64,000 bases of DNA from Anagrus nilaparvatae (taxonomy: Eukaryota > Arthropoda > Insecta > Hymenoptera > Mymaridae). A model generated the notes under the pieces. The model searched no databases. It was not told the DNA's origin and worked only from the letters and a program-made list of their open reading frames with translations. The translations under genes were made by a program, and so were the position numbers. Shown piece after piece: positions 62,887 to 64,000 of this stretch (within the stretch, counting starts at the first letter, position 1; each line of letters opens with the position of its first letter). The stretch spans positions 61,658,501 to 61,722,500 of the forward strand of contig JAKSXM010000007.1 of the NCBI GenBank assembly GCA_022575985.1. The letters run 5' to 3'.

Positions 62887-64000
62887 TATATTAAGTAAAA
62901 GAACTAGAGACATCTCTCACTTTGAAGTATATATAGTATATCGATTTATATATATGAAGTATTTCTTTCCTTTAAGTAAATTTATATTGAATTTTTATAT
63001 ATGCGCATTATTAACCGTATAATGCAAAAAAATATTTATTGACTTTATTATATTATGCTTGTATATATACACCTTTTACTTTATTACTTTAATTAAGTTT
63101 TTTTTTTATTGGAATTTTGATAGTTGTGGGGGGAGGTGAGGGTATTTAGGGAAAAATTTTTTTGGTTTAGAGGTATTTGGTTGTGGTTATTCATTGTAAA
63201 TTGTAAAATTCTTAATTTATTTTTTTGGATTCCGTCTGACCATATTTATGTTGTATCACTTGTTTTAAGGGTTGCATAATTTCGGGTCAGAGCTGGTCTT
63301 TTATGTTATGACGTTTTTTATATATAAAATTTCAGAAAATTAATAATCTTATGTTTAAAAACATTTAATTTCAAAAACCAATTTCAAATTTAAAAGTATT
63401 TTAAAAAATTCTAAAATAACTAAAATTAAATCATAAATAAAAGTTTCTTTATAAAATCATGCTAAACAATTAAACAAAAAACTAAAAATACATTTAAAAA
63501 ATAAATATTATTATTATTATTATTCTGTAGCTAATTGTTTAAGATAAAAAAGCACTCATATTACGTATTCATATCACTGTTTACCACCAGTCTTTGGTTT
63601 ACTAAATAAAGGAATTTTCTATTATATACTTTGATATTTTATATATTTTAAAATACACTCACGCATCGTTTATTCTTTATATAAACGTTTAAATAAATAA
63701 ATATTAATATAATAATAATCTTTATATACAAAACCAGAATTTAAATTTACTTTATGAAAATTTCTACTTTTCTCTATTCGAAATTGTTTGTTTTTGTTAA
63801 AATTAAAATTTTAAATTTAATTAACAAAAAACAAGATCTTTAATTTTTAGACAAAAATTCTATTTTATTTACACTTAACATCACTAAAATTAGTTTTTAA
63901 CTATAAACATTGAAGGTAAACTAAACTATTTTATGCAAAAAAATTTTAATTTTTTTCATTAAAACTAAGAAAATTAAAATTTTAATCTTTACATAAAAGT

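Larger units (their letters stand above)
50670..64000. other. Upstream Sema1a intron or 5' flank, repeat-rich
   Basis: No further Sema1a exon is recognisable in these 13.3 kb, although the sema N terminus and signal peptide are still missing, so the gene probably continues past the right edge. The stretch holds an ORF1-only LINE-like element (51550-53040), a putative 4.4-kb terminal-repeat element (53876-58285) with nested tandem repeats, a MITE (54236-54372), a probable retroposed fragment (61079-61419) and a TA microsatellite (about 62855-62880). 58286-60590 and 61430-64000 otherwise show only AT-rich sequence. Confidence 0.5.

Noticed and set aside
50670..64000. Search for the missing 5' exons of Sema1a and for polydnavirus-type genes
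   Set aside because: No sema N-terminal exon, signal peptide or cysteine-motif, ankyrin or phosphatase-like frame could be found in this stretch by eye.

Overview
This window looks like a piece of an arthropod, most likely insect, nuclear genome. It is very AT-rich, its genes are split by short GT-AG introns, and every recognisable gene is a conserved eukaryotic one whose sequence is closest to insect orthologues as I remember them. The extreme AT bias would suit a braconid-type parasitoid wasp, but that is inference and was not tested. I saw no tRNA, rRNA, CRISPR array, bacterial operon or viral gene.

Layout. Clathrin heavy chain (Chc, minus, 5' end only, 1-1537) and the V-ATPase c'' proteolipid gene (VhaPPA1-1, plus, 5261-6210) diverge across 3.7 kb that contains palindromic insertions. 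VhaPPA1-1 converges on CPT2 (minus, 7165-9536), rebuilt here as five exons including a 44-bp microexon. CPT2 and Nup42 (plus, 23780-25742) are a head-to-head pair split by a 13.5-kb DNA transposon (10219-23725). Nup42 converges on a truncated RIOK3-like gene (minus, 26375-27252). That gene diverges from a sorting nexin 24-like gene (plus, 28254-29022), which converges on Semaphorin-1a (minus, 34593-50669 and beyond). The right-hand 13 kb is probably a Sema1a 5' intron or upstream DNA, filled with repeats.

The outstanding feature is the 13.5-kb Mutator-like element (MULE). It has inverted terminal repeats of exactly 1918 bp each, almost identical by eye. It carries a ten-exon transposase gene open for 862 codons, with a FLYWCH zinc finger and a DDE domain of MULE type (D333, D397, E519). 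One transposase intron holds about 53 copies of a 33/34-bp minisatellite. Inside the right terminal repeat, a more diverged stretch retains the last codons of the transposase gene, which suggests how the long repeats arose. The right terminal repeat ends 54 bp before the Nup42 start codon and supplies an upstream ATG in frame with Nup42.

Other points of note are a Sema1a cytoplasmic tail interrupted by two in-frame TGA codons but open for 182 codons beyond them; an apparently intact ORF1-only LINE-like element; a RIOK3-like gene without a kinase domain; a trimeric higher-order tandem repeat; and at least eight foldback or MITE-like palindromes. Exon boundaries were placed by reading splice sites and checking phase by hand. 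They agree with each other, but have no transcript support.
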